A stretch of 64,000 bases of DNA from Scilla litardierei. Lineage: Eukaryota; Streptophyta; Magnoliopsida; Asparagales; Asparagaceae. Both the position numbers and the translations under genes were made by a program. The notes under the pieces are model-generated. The model searched no databases, was not told the DNA's origin, and saw nothing but the letters and a program-made list of their open reading frames with translations. Shown piece after piece: positions 33,531 through 44,125 of this stretch (position 1 is the first letter of the stretch; each line of letters starts with the position of its first letter). The stretch spans positions 130,238,648-130,302,647 of the forward strand of contig CM061136.1 of assembly GCA_030789695.1 (NCBI GenBank). The letters run 5' to 3'.

Positions 33531-34600
33531 GCCAGCTAGGATTGACATTTCCAAAGATGGGTGCAATCCACCTGCAGCAGAATCGGCCATACCTCAAATA
33601 AAAAGAGGACGACCGCCTGGCTCCAAGGATAAATTCCATCGCAAGAGGAATATACCTAGAGAAATAAAGAATATCCCACCACAAGATGCTGAGCTCAGAC
33701 CAGTAACCTCTCCCCTTCTTCAGTCCCCCGAAGAGGAAAATACAGGAGAAATATCATTAAAATTCGTACATATTGGGGAGGTACTGGACAGAAAAAGCAC
33801 TTTCGTCGACGACGACTTCGCGTTCAATATTGTTGTTCACATTGTTCAATGCGACGATGATATCGATCCACTATCTCTAGCTAAATACAAGCGTAGAGAT
33901 GATTGGCTAAAGTGGAATGAAGCAATATGAGTAGAGCTGGACTCACTCTTGAAACGCAAAGTCTTTGCACCAGTAATCCAAACACCAATAGGTGTAAAAC
34001 ATGTGGGATACAAGTGGGTATTCGTAAGAAAAATAAATGAGAATAGTCAAATCGTACGCTACAAAGCACGGCTTATAGCTCAGGGATTTTCCCAACGATC
34101 AGGGGTAGATTACCTGGTTATGGATACGATCACATTTCTGATTCATAATAAGCTTAAATGGAAGGTCTAGAAATGCAGCTCATGGACGTTGTGACTGCAT
34201 ATCTACATGGCCATATAGATAAAGATATCTATATGAAACTTCCAGATGATTTCAAAATACCAACAGAAATAAAATATAGACCTCGGGACGTCTATTCTAT
34301 TAAGCTACAAAGATCATTATATCGTCTTAAGCAATCAGTAACAATGTGGAATAACAGACTTAGTGATTTCCTTGTTCAACAAGGTTTCACAAATAATGAA
34401 GTTTGCCTGTGTATTTTCATTAAAACCACCGGAACAGGACTCATATTAATAATCGTCTAAGTAGACGACTTAAACCTCATCGGATCTCCTGTAGAGATTG
34501 ATGATATATCTACAAGCCTCAAACTAACGTTTGAAATGAAAGACCTAGGCAAGACTAAATATAGTCTTGGCTTACAGATATAAAACCTCAGCGGAGGAAT
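33529..34600 (+). pseudogene. Copia reverse transcriptase, broken
   Basis: The linker with RGRPPGSKDK leads to the RT blocks KVFAPVIQTPIGVKHVGYKW and VRYKARLIAQGFSQRSGVDY, then MQLMDVVTAYLHGHIDKDIY with the first catalytic Asp, and LKQSVTMWNNRL. The YVDD box is *VDD: its Tyr codon is replaced by TAA at 34458-34460. Confidence 0.85.
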
Positions 34601-34779
34601 CCTGTTACACTAATCCACATACACAAGGAAATTATTTAAAAATTTCCATATGGATAAATGCCATCCTCTAAGTACGCCAATGGTCATTGGATCTTTGGAT
34701 GTACATAAAGACCCTTTCCGACCGCTAGAAGAGGGGGATGAAATTTTAGGACTTGAAGTACCTTAACTTAGTGCCTTTG

Positions 34780-35463
34780 GAGCACTACTATATCTGGCAA
34801 ACTGCACGCATCCCGACATAGCGTTCACAGTCTTCCTACTAGCCAGATACAGTTTCAGCGCCCGCAGCGCCACTGAAATGGAGTAAAGCAGCTTCTGCGC
34901 TACCTCCAAGGGTCAGTTGACTTGGGATTATACTTTCCGAAAGGTGGAACTCCCACTTTAATTGGTTATGCAGATGCAGGTTACATGTCTGATCCTCACA
35001 CCGAGAAATCACAAACTGGTTTTGTGTTTACCTACGGTGGTACATCCATTTCCTGGAAATCTGGGAAGCAAACCACTACAGCTATCTCTTCCAACCATTC
35101 CGAGCTCCTCGTGATCCATGAAGCAAGTAAAGCATGTGTATGACTTCGTTCAGTGATTCATCACATCTTAATTACTATCGGCCTGAAGACTGGTGACCTT
35201 GAACCAACCATGATTTTTGAGGACAATGCAGGCTGTATAGCTCAACTACAGACTGATTTCATCAAGGGCGACAAGACGAAGCACATATCTCCTAAGTTCT
35301 TCTGGACGCACGACCTACAAAAGGAGAAGCAGGTTGAAATACAGCAGCTTCAGTCTTATAATAATTTAGCTGATTTGTTCACTAAGGCTCTGCCTAGATG
35401 TATTTTTGTAAAACTTGTAAAAGGAATCGGGATGAGACAGCTGAGAGACCTACAAGCCTGAAG
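34780..35463 (+). pseudogene. Copia RNase H, nearly intact
   Basis: Key blocks are IGYADAGYMSDPHTEKSQTG (catalytic Asp), SISWKSGKQTTTAISSNHSE (catalytic Glu near HSE) and MIFEDNAGCIAQLQ (catalytic Asp), then HDLQKEKQVEIQQLQSYNNL and ADLFTKALP. One in-frame TGA follows ACV near 35142. The C-terminal stop is at 35461. Confidence 0.85.
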
Positions 35464-35664
35464 CTTGTACGGATCAGGAGGAGTAACTTGTGGGTTGTAC
35501 TCTTTTTCCTTAAGACTGTTAGTTTTTTCCACTGGGTTTCCACAGCTAAGGTTTTAACGAGGCAAACACGTTTACTCTGGATCCAGAAGTATCCACCCCA
35601 CTAGCATAATGAATCCTGAAGTATTCATATGCTAGGTCAAAGGTAATGGATGGATAAGAGGGAG

Positions 35665-35838
35665 TGTTATGAGTGGGGGAGACTTATGGTCTCCCCCCTC
35701 CATTATCCACAATTACACCCCACTACATAGTAGTGGGGTGGACCTTTCATATACTTGAGACCTTTGGTCTCCCCCTTTATCATGATGAATGAATAAAATG
35801 GGAATATGGGCTTTCACCATGGTTGTTCATCTCCAACA
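35665..35838 (+). repeat. 3' LTR of the 6.7-kb Copia
   Basis: This 174-bp direct repeat of 29115-29288 has 7 substitutions. TSD atctt lies after it. Confidence 0.92.
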
Positions 35839-35870
35839 ATCTTTGTTTAATGCTTCTTGAATAAATTTGT

Positions 35871-36900
35871 TTCCTCATCATAAAAGGTAATCATCGTCTT
35901 GTTTGCATATGAATATAATGAAAATTTCAGAAATAAATAGAAATTAAAAGCATAAACACAAGTAATTTCTTGATTCATAAAATTTCAATCCAAATTACAG
36001 TGAACCAAAAACATCAAATTTAGCCAAAAAGCCCACGATCAGAAGTTTCAGTAAGCAATGTCAATGGCCAACATCACTTCTGCTAGAAAAGAAAGAAGTA
36101 CCGATAGGGTAGGCAAAAAAAGAGAGCAGAGTACTAGAATTTAGAGTGCCATATGCCATACCATCGCGGAGCTCGGTCGCGCGAGCTTGTCACCAAGCGG
36201 GGCATCAGGTAATGCTAGGCCTGGTAGTTGTTTTGCTTGGGTGAGTTAAGCGCTGCTTGCTGGCCCGCCACCTCCAAGTTGGGCAGTGATCCATGTGGCT
36301 GGGAGGACAACGGGCCGTTGTGCCTCTCATCCGTCAATAAGCCCAGTTGCAGTGTACCAGCAAACCCATCATCCTTTGTTTCCTCATCATAAAAGGTAAT
36401 CATCGTCTTGTTTGCATATGAATATAATGAAAATTTCAGAAATAAATAGAAATAAATAGAAATTAAAAGCATAAACACAAGTAATTTCTTGATTCATAAA
36501 ATTTCAATCCAAATTACAGTGAACCAAAAACATCAAATTTAGCCAAAAAGCCTACGATCAGAAGTTTCAGAAAGCAATGCCAATGGCCAACATCACTTCT
36601 GCTAGAAAAGAAAGAAGTATCGATAGGGTAGGCAAAAAAAGAGAGCAGAGTACTAGAAGTTAGAGTGCCATATGCCATACCATCGCGGAGCTCGGTCGCG
36701 TGAGCTTGTCACCAAGCGGGGCATCAGGTTATGGGAATACTGGGCCTGGTAGTTGTTTTGCTTGGGTGAGTTGAGCGCTGCTTGCTGGCCCGCCACCTCC
36801 AAGTTGGGCAGTGATCCATGTGGCCGGGAGGACAACGGGCCGCTGTGCCTCTCATCTGTCAATGAGCCCAGTTGCAGTGTACCAGCGAACCCATCATCCT
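35871..36900. repeat. 509-bp tandem duplication
   Basis: Copy one (35871-36379) and copy two (36380 to about 36900) both start ttcctcatcataaaaggtaa and are well over 90 percent alike by eye. Copy two has a small insertion of an aataaatagaa word near 36440-36452 and a few extra bases near 36731. A minus-strand ORF in both copies ends ...PHGSLPNLEVAGQQAALNSP and KQNNYQA, which I do not recognise. Confidence 0.9.
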
Positions 36901-37074
36901 TTTTGGTTTTTAAAAGTTATTACTGCTTCCTTTTTTTATTTATTTAAATTAATATTGGTTTTTATTTTGATTTCATATTGCTGCATCCTTTAACCAAAAA
37001 AATTTGCTTGCTTGACATTTAACATGCAACTTCATGAAAAGCAAAGCTTCTGTAGTGGACCACGTGTTTCTTGC

Positions 37075-37222
37075 AGGGAGGGCAACACGTCAGGCTGGTT
37101 TCACATGGCAGCGACAACCTTCGGCTCTCAACGGTGGAAGGACAACATGCCACTGCGCCTCTCATCCGTCAATAAGCCCGGTTGCAGCGTACCAGCGAAC
37201 CCACCATCCTTTTTGGTTTTTT
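37075..37222. repeat. Partial third copy of the 509-bp unit
   Basis: The segment gcgcctctcatccgtcaataagccc ... accatcctttttgg repeats the end of the 509-bp unit with more substitutions. It stops where the Copia LTR starts (37235). Confidence 0.7.
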
Positions 37223-37234
37223 AAAAATTAATAC

Positions 37235-37763
37235 TGAAAGAACTAAAGATCTAGATTAATGTATTCAAGCCAAATAATACTGATCTAGATATACCACATG
37301 CTGAATCTTAAAATGTTACCTTTCTCTGATTAGCGGAAGCGCACCTGAATCCATCGCTAATGGTCTGAAAGAGATCCTGACGATAACTTAGCGGATGATC
37401 TTCCAGAACATCACGAATCAACCGTTAGAGAAATCCTTTGGCTTTCTCCCGGTTTCTTTCCTAGCGACGGGGCATGGAAAAGACGGTTAACTTGTTCGTG
37501 TGCTCCGAGGACCATGACCACATATATATAAGCTATCCTTCTTAGCCCTATGGTTTCCAACTCGGCCCATCAACGAGTTGAAACCCAATAGCCTCTACAC
37601 ATAAAGGCCCACAACCTATATGACTCATTTAAGCCCACTCAACTTAATAAATGAGATCACTTATACATTGGGCTTTAATATGACAGTGTAGCACTATATA
37701 ATTATATTCACATATTAGCCCAACGTTGGATTAAGATCCAATTATGTTGGATAAGTTCCAACA
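37235..37763 (-). repeat. 3' LTR of the interrupted Copia
   Basis: The LTR is inferred from TG...CA termini and the adjacent polypurine tract; no second copy is in the window. The outer pentamer aatac (37230-37234) should recur at the far side of the missing 5' LTR. Confidence 0.65.
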
Positions 37764-40325
37764 ATCTCCCACTTGGGCTATATGCTAAACCTTATAATTA
37801 TATTTCATTGTGCATACAACCGAATAAGATCTTAACATACTGTCATTTCTTTAATGAGTCAAAAAACAATCCGGTCCATCAATTAGATTAGCAAGGGATC
37901 AAGGAAATCTTCGCCGCAGCAATTGCAGCTCGACCCATCAGTGGTCACCGTGCTAATACAAAAGAATGATATGGATTATGAAGTGGATGTGTAGCATGGA
38001 AATTACATGTAATGTGATCTAACATGTCTATTTCCAACTGATCCTCCTTAACCTTAGTGAGATCATAAACATACCAAAATCGGAGTTAAGCCGAACTGAA
38101 CCAAAACTTTATTTCTGATCAGAAAATAACCTCAAGCTTAAGCTGGAGACTTAATTTTGTCTATCATATGAGCACCCAAAGAACAAACTTCCACAAAACT
38201 TAATGTTCTTAATGAAATGACATCTATATGAGTAGCTAGCTCATAAAACCTTTTGGATGACATTTCCTTACTATAACGGATCCATAATTACATAGTTTAT
38301 TCCGATGTGCTCATTAAACAATTATACACTCGTATTATTAATTAACAATCTAGGAACTTGATCTTTGAATATCTAAACTTTGTCGAGTTCTTGTTATTGC
38401 TGGAATATAAAACTGCAGACTTCATTGTCACTTAAATAAACTGTGTGGTGTTTCAACACCATCCCTAATTTGCAGCATAGTGACAAAATATGCAGATATA
38501 TTTCATGATTTGGATGTCACATAATATGATATGAAATCTAAAGCCATGTTAGAAGAGACTATATAAAAGGGACCATTTAGATCTCTTCTAGTAGATGGTG
38601 CATAATCATAGATTTTCATACATTCTTTGCATCCAATAAATGATCAGAGTCAGTATACCAAAATGATTTCAAACCCTTTTGACTACTGATCCTTGAACAT
38701 GTTACCCTTTTGTTCTCCATAAATACTGTAAGATCCAATTGGCTGCTGTCAAATGGTCAACTCCTGAACTTAACAATTTGCCCAACACACCTGTAATATA
38801 TGCAACAACCAAATGCATATAAAACTGAGCATACTTCAGACTCCCTATTGGTGAGATATAGGAATCTTCTGAAGATTATTCTTAGGGCAATTATTGAGAC
38901 TAAACTTGTCTCCCACAGAACTTAACAGTCATTACCACATAAATATTATAGAAATTACGTGCTCCCACAGAACTTAAGAATATATCACATCATTAAACAT
39001 CATCTCAAAACTTAACGATATTAAAATGCTCTACTAATGCCATTATAAACCTTACAGAGTCTTTCATGAAAAACTGAACAGAAAGTCTCTTTACAATTAA
39101 TGCATTCTTTTCCGTATAAAGTCTTTGAGTGATACACTTTAAATCATTTCTTAATACCCTTTTGAATTCCTTTTGATTATAAAAAACTATTTACAATCAA
39201 TAGGTTTCAAACCTTATGGCAATGAGAAAAGATTTTATGTATCATTCAAAGACTTTCATAATTAATGCATTAATCCATTTTTAGAGATGTAGAACTTTTA
39301 TGACTTGATGTAAGTCGAACTTCCATCATCCTAATGTCAATCATATGTCCTTGAGAATTACAATATAATGTTTCAACAATGTACTTTTTATCTCTTTAAA
39401 AGATTTCCTGAATGGCAATTAGTTATTTAAGGTGCTAGAGTTTGTCCTTATGAACAATTTTCTGAATAAGAGGAATTGTAACATTATCTTGAATTTATTG
39501 TGTCTTGAACAATGTCAGGAATACCATCCTGAACAATGCCAACAACACATGTGGGAATATAATCCTCTTTAAGAATAATGTCACTAACTAAATTTTCCCC
39601 TTCAAACTCAGCATCCTCAAATAGGTGTGCATTTCCTAATTCGTAAACTAACTTAATAGTGGGATTATGTAGAATCAAACAAAACATCAACTTTTAAAAA
39701 TTATTCAACAAAACTAGAAAATCATTAGCATCATGTCCAATTTCTTTATTAAGTTTATAAGGCTTTACCTTAGTTGGACATCTCCAAACATGCAAGTGAT
39801 TCATTTGTTGAAACTTTATTAAGGGTATAAGTTGCAATCAAAAAATAACTGAATTCTAAATTGTTAATTCTTTCTTTATAACACATGTACTTAAATGTAG
39901 GAATTCTATAAATGAAGCAACATTTCCAAACAAATGAAGATTATAATGAACGTTCAAAGAACCAGAATAAACTAATTTTGAATCATGAGACAACCAAATT
40001 TTCCATTCATAATTGAACAATGATAACCGAATTTGTTCAAAATAGAAATAGAAATCCAAATTCCGTTAAAAATGATACATAGTAGTCTCATAAAATTCAA
40101 ATACAATCTAGCCTTTAAAAGAAATAATCTAAATTTAATTTGCTTCTACTTGAACCATCTTGCCATTGCCTATATCGATGTATCTTTCAACATCAATCGG
40201 CTCTTGGCATCTTAGGCAATCCTGCATAGACACAATGATGTGAATGGTTATACCAGGAACTTTCCATCACGTGTCTATAAGTACCAAAGGCTATATAAAT
40301 AAATTAATTATAGAATTAAACCAAA
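37764..40325. other. AT-rich Copia interior without recognisable coding
   Basis: No protease, integrase or reverse transcriptase blocks are recognisable on either strand, only short ORFs. The element seems to have lost or never carried pol here. Confidence 0.45.
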
Positions 40326-41165
40326 TTAAAGAAACATACCCTTTTTAGCACGCCAAGCATGATAATTTGTGCAATGCTTCTTTATATTCCCTTTAGCTCT
40401 ACAAAAGAAACAACCATTAATTTCTGAACTTTTTCGTTCCCTTTGTTGTTTCTTTTGAGAAGTTGTATCTGCAGCTTCAGTATCCTTCTCCCTTTTGTTG
40501 AAGGTGGAGATCAGGTGAGTGCTTTCTATCATTTCTTGCTTAAGCCTTTCATCTTCCTTTACATAGTATGAAATGAGCTCATCTAGAGACCAAGTCTCAT
40601 CCTTCAGATTGTAGCTCATCTTAAACTGGTTAAACTATAATGGAAGAGATATTAAAACAAAATGCACTAGCAGATCCTCAGAGAGGTCTAGCTCAAGTGC
40701 TTTCAACCTTGAAGCAATATTAGACATCTTCAATATGTGCTCCTGATGTTTCCTTTACCTTCATATTTCATTGAAGTTGGGTTTGTCAAGAGTGTACTAA
40801 TCTCACCCTTTTCATTCTTGACAAACCTCTTTTCAAGCTCAATAAGGAACCATTTAGCCGTGGCAATTTTCTCTGAAATAAAGCCCCTGAGATATTCTGG
40901 AATGACATTCTTCACAAGCATTAGGCACATACGATTTGATCTCTTCCACTCTTCCATCTCACTCTTTTCATCAGAGGTACTCTCATCAGTGAGTGGTGGA
41001 GGACAATGAGTCCACAATGCCAGATCAAGATCCATGACTCCAAGGATTATCAAAAGATTTTCCTTCCATACCTTGAAGTTAGTGCCATTAGTACTGGAAT
41101 AGATTTGAGGTGGGCAGAAAAATTTTCAGGAATAATAGCTGAAAAAGAGAACAAGAAAACAATTC
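40326..41165 (-). pseudogene. Copia gag, broken
   Basis: The reading starts near 41165 with IYSSTNGTNFKVWKENLLII and LGVMDLDLALWTHCPP. It continues MCLMLVKNVIPEYLRGFI and AKWFLIELEKRFVKNEKGE. After a frame change comes MSYNLKDETWSLDELISYYV. The zinc knuckle reads CFFCRAKGNIKKHC, where Asn stands in place of the first zinc-binding His of CX2CX4HX4C. The C-terminal NYHAWRAKKG is typical of this Copia gag family. Confidence 0.78.
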
Positions 41166-42285
41166 TAACATGTTCATATGAGTATTAAACAAAACAACAC
41201 CAAATTCAAATTAATGCTATTTTCACATCTCAAGACATCCTCCACTAGCCCAACATTTATCTTTGGATAACCTATTGGCAAGTCATTGACATCTTGTTGT
41301 AGCAATCAGACAATGACAATAATAACATGCCAAAAATAAAATTTCCTTTGGGCCGAATTAAATTTGCATGCATTGATCTCACTAATCATCACCTTATCTA
41401 TTGCCACAGGTGTGCATAAAATGATATAGAACGATAATCTTCCTTTGGGCCGATTTATCGTTCTTACAAAATCATGGGCACATAAAATTCCTTTTATATT
41501 TAAGGAATGGAATAACGTAAACAAGAGAGCCCACTTTGGTGAGATGATGATTGCACGAAGTCATTTCGAAAAATATATACCTTTGCAAAATTTGCATCTA
41601 TGTCGCATTTTAATACATGAATTTATACTTTAAGTGGAAATATTCAAGTCCACGTTTATTCAAAATCAAATTTAAGGCAACCAAAATTTTCATACAAAAG
41701 TATGTATTCAACTTGTTATATTTCAAGATTAAAACTAATCTTCACAAGAAAACCCACTTTGGTGAGTTGTTGATCCAATTAATCTATATTTAAAATATAT
41801 AATTAATTGTGCCAAAAATTTGAAATTGAGACTAAACTGAATTTAACACAAAGATGATTACACTAAGTGGAAATATATATATGGACCTTTTATTTCACCT
41901 TTCAAATCATTTATATTGAGTTAAATAAAATCCATAATTTCAACACAAATTTTCTTCTTCAAAATGAGGTATATATGTGTACTAATGTGTATATGAACAT
42001 ACATATAAAGTTATATATATAAATATACACCATATCCCATTTTATATAAAACTTTAAATGTGTGAAATTTCCGTAAGGCCATTTACTTGATGGTTAGTGA
42101 ACAAAATTTCTTAAGGCCTTTTAAAATTATCCTTAAGGCGAAATATACATTAAAACCATTTATTTCCTCCCGAAGAAAACACTTGAATTTTGTGTTTTAA
42201 TTTAAATCTAAATTTAGGCAAACTGGATTTTCATAACAAGGTATGAAGTCAATTTGTTATATACCGATATATATATATATATATA
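41166..42285. other. Copia leader region, AT-rich
   Basis: Repeated words such as tcctttgggccga (near 41345 and 41443) and cccactttggtgag (near 41530 and 41753) lie between gag and the Helitron boundary. It ends in a (TA)n run at 42266-42283. No gene is visible. Confidence 0.4.
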
Positions 42286-42295
42286 CTAGTCATAA

Positions 42296-42317
42296 ACCGT
42301 GCCCGCGGGCACGGTTC
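42296..42317 (-). other. Helitron 3' terminal hairpin
   Basis: A perfect palindrome with an 11-bp half-arm lies about 6 nt inside the CTAG end. In Helitrons this hairpin acts as the stop signal for rolling-circle transfer. Confidence 0.85.
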
Positions 42318-42414
42318 GGTTAAGATTTTCTCCCGTGAAATATTTGTTCCCCAAAAAATTATTTCCGCAGCCAAAATTTAAAAGAACAACAAATTAGCAT
42401 AAAAAATTTTAGCG

Positions 42415-42675
42415 GCGCGGGTGCCTTCGACGCGGAACAACAAATTCAGTGCGAGTGACTTCGGCGCAGAACAACAAATTCGACGCGTTAAAAAATTTAG
42501 CGGGCACCTTCGACGCATGCACGAATTTAGTGGGCACCTTCAGCGCAGAAACCCAAATTAGGGTTAACCAATTTATCGCCTTCGGGGCGGGCGACTTCGG
42601 CGCGGAACAACAAATTAGCGTAAAAAATTTTAGTGGGCGCCTTCGGCGCATGCACGAATTTAATGGGCGCCTTCA
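42415..42675. repeat. Subterminal tandem repeats of the Helitron
   Basis: Degenerate copies of ccttcggcgcggaacaacaaatt recur about seven times. The same word family fills 48690-49050 in the second Helitron. Confidence 0.75.
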
Positions 42676-42689
42676 GCACGGAAACTTAC

Positions 42690-44125
42690 AACTTCCAAGG
42701 ATGACGGCGGTGTTTCCTCTAAAATCTTATGCCTGGAATGATTTTCATAATGGCAACTACCTGAATTATTCCTTCTGGAAAATGCTTCAGCAGCACCAGA
42801 GAATCCACCATGAATAAAAGGAATATCATGAATATTCCTTGTGGGGCCACCGGTGCTCCAGGCTGCTGCCGGCAAGACATCAAGATATGCAGAATATTAA
42901 AATGATGTGAATGTGCAGCCACGCTGAGGATAAGATGAAATGTCCCAAATAATTGTTTGACAGTCGCTGTTGTAAGCGTTACCGTTCCCTTCTACTTAAA
43001 TAGAACTTTCTACCCATGAAGAATGAGCGTTCACTTCAACTTAGATTTTGTGGCATGTAGCATTTCATGAAATTCTCTTGGTTGTTTATATACGAAGTAA
43101 TTTCATGAAATGTCATATGTGATGAGTTTAGGGAATATGACGCATCACCAAAATTCTACATGGTACAATGTGACAACGACACAAACTGAATAGCCTCTCA
43201 CGATTGTGCCTCAATCAGCTCAGCAACGCAAAATGTTATGTGACCTAGAACTAAACATACTACACTATCAAGTGACACCGTACATTGGAGGATAGTTTTG
43301 GTGGATAAATGAGTAGGGCTCACATCACCACACAGATGCACCTAAGTACACCTTAGTAATGACCTGCAAGTTCATGTTGGGACTCATACGAAACACGTGC
43401 ATGACCTACAGTGTGGCTTTCATTAAAATGAGAGAAATGGCAAGCCTAATAATAATGCCCCCAAGTTTAAACTGCGTTATACTCACAAAACATATCCAAT
43501 GCGTCCATCTGGCAATATCATTGGCACCATTACCATGCCACCAGGAGTTTGCCCTCTTCCATATATCATAGGCTGAAAGAAGAACATCAACATGATGTGA
43601 ATCAACTTAAGTTTACTACATTTATGCATTTTCTTAATGAAAACATAAAGCCACATCATATCAGTACAGAACCTGGAGGAATAGCACCATAGGTACCTCC
43701 CATGAAACCATATCCACGGGGAGCAAAATTAGGTAGAAGGGCTCCCTTTTGAGAATTAGATCATGTCTCAACTTTCTTCTCAGCTGCTGGTGGTTTTGCA
43801 AGAGAACATTCGAGTACGTCACCTATTCGTACGAAGAGACAAAAGAAATGGCTTAGTCAAAGGGCTTCTGAGAGGTTGTCGCATGCTTCGATCATAAAAT
43901 TTACTGTGGCTAATAAATTACCATTTAGCTCATATCTCTCAGTGTTATTCATTGCCTTCATGGCAGTTGAACGCTCTGCAAAGTGCACAAAGCCAAACTT
44001 CTTCTCATGTCCACATTTGGCTGGGGGAAGCACCACCTTGGTTATTTCACCATGGTTTCTCAAACAGCTTCCTCATCTGATCCTGATTCACATCCTTCGG
44101 TAATTTTTTACATAAACTGCCAATC
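42690..44125 (-). pseudogene. Captured exons of an hnRNP Q/LIF2-like RNA-binding protein
   Basis: There are four exon-like blocks on the minus strand, with intron-like gaps between them. 44125-43922 is the third RRM (VYVKNLPKDVNQDQMRKLFE, then GEITKVVLPPAK and FGFVHFAERSTAMKAMNNTE). 43822-43673 reads LECSLAKPPAAEKKVET then PNFAPRGYGFMGGTYGAIPP. 43572 to about 43478 reads PMIYGRGQTPGGMVMVPMIL and PDGRIGYVL. 42880-42690 reads QPGAPVAPQ and RRNNSGS. One extra base near 44051 shifts the RRM frame, TGA at 43763-43761 interrupts the second block, and the last block has a frame change. The kept introns show capture from genomic DNA, not cDNA. Confidence 0.82.

Larger units (their letters stand above)
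29115..35838 (+). mobile_element. Complete but dead Copia retrotransposon (6.7 kb)
   Basis: Two 174-bp LTRs (29115-29288 and 35665-35838) begin TGTTATGAG and end TCCAACA. They differ at 7 sites (about 96 percent identical). The 5-bp target duplication atctt is perfect (29110-29114 and 35839-35843). tgttatcagcacg just after the 5' LTR is the likely primer-binding site. aagaggga before 35665 is the polypurine tract. Gag, protease, integrase, reverse transcriptase and RNase H follow in Copia order, all with stops. The leader between the 5' LTR and gag is about 2.2 kb, with foreign DNA inside. Confidence 0.92.
37235..42285 (-). mobile_element. Copia element, 3' part, cut by Helitrons at 42285
   Basis: The 3' LTR is 37235-37763 (TGAAAGAACT to TTCCAACA). 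The polypurine tract (CCCAAGTGGGAGAT on the minus strand) is just inside. Gag is at about 40.3-41.15 kb. The region upstream of gag (41.16-42.28 kb) is leader-like. At 42285/42286 the element stops in a TA run where a Helitron begins. Its 5' LTR should lie beyond the Helitron pair, outside the window. Confidence 0.75.
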
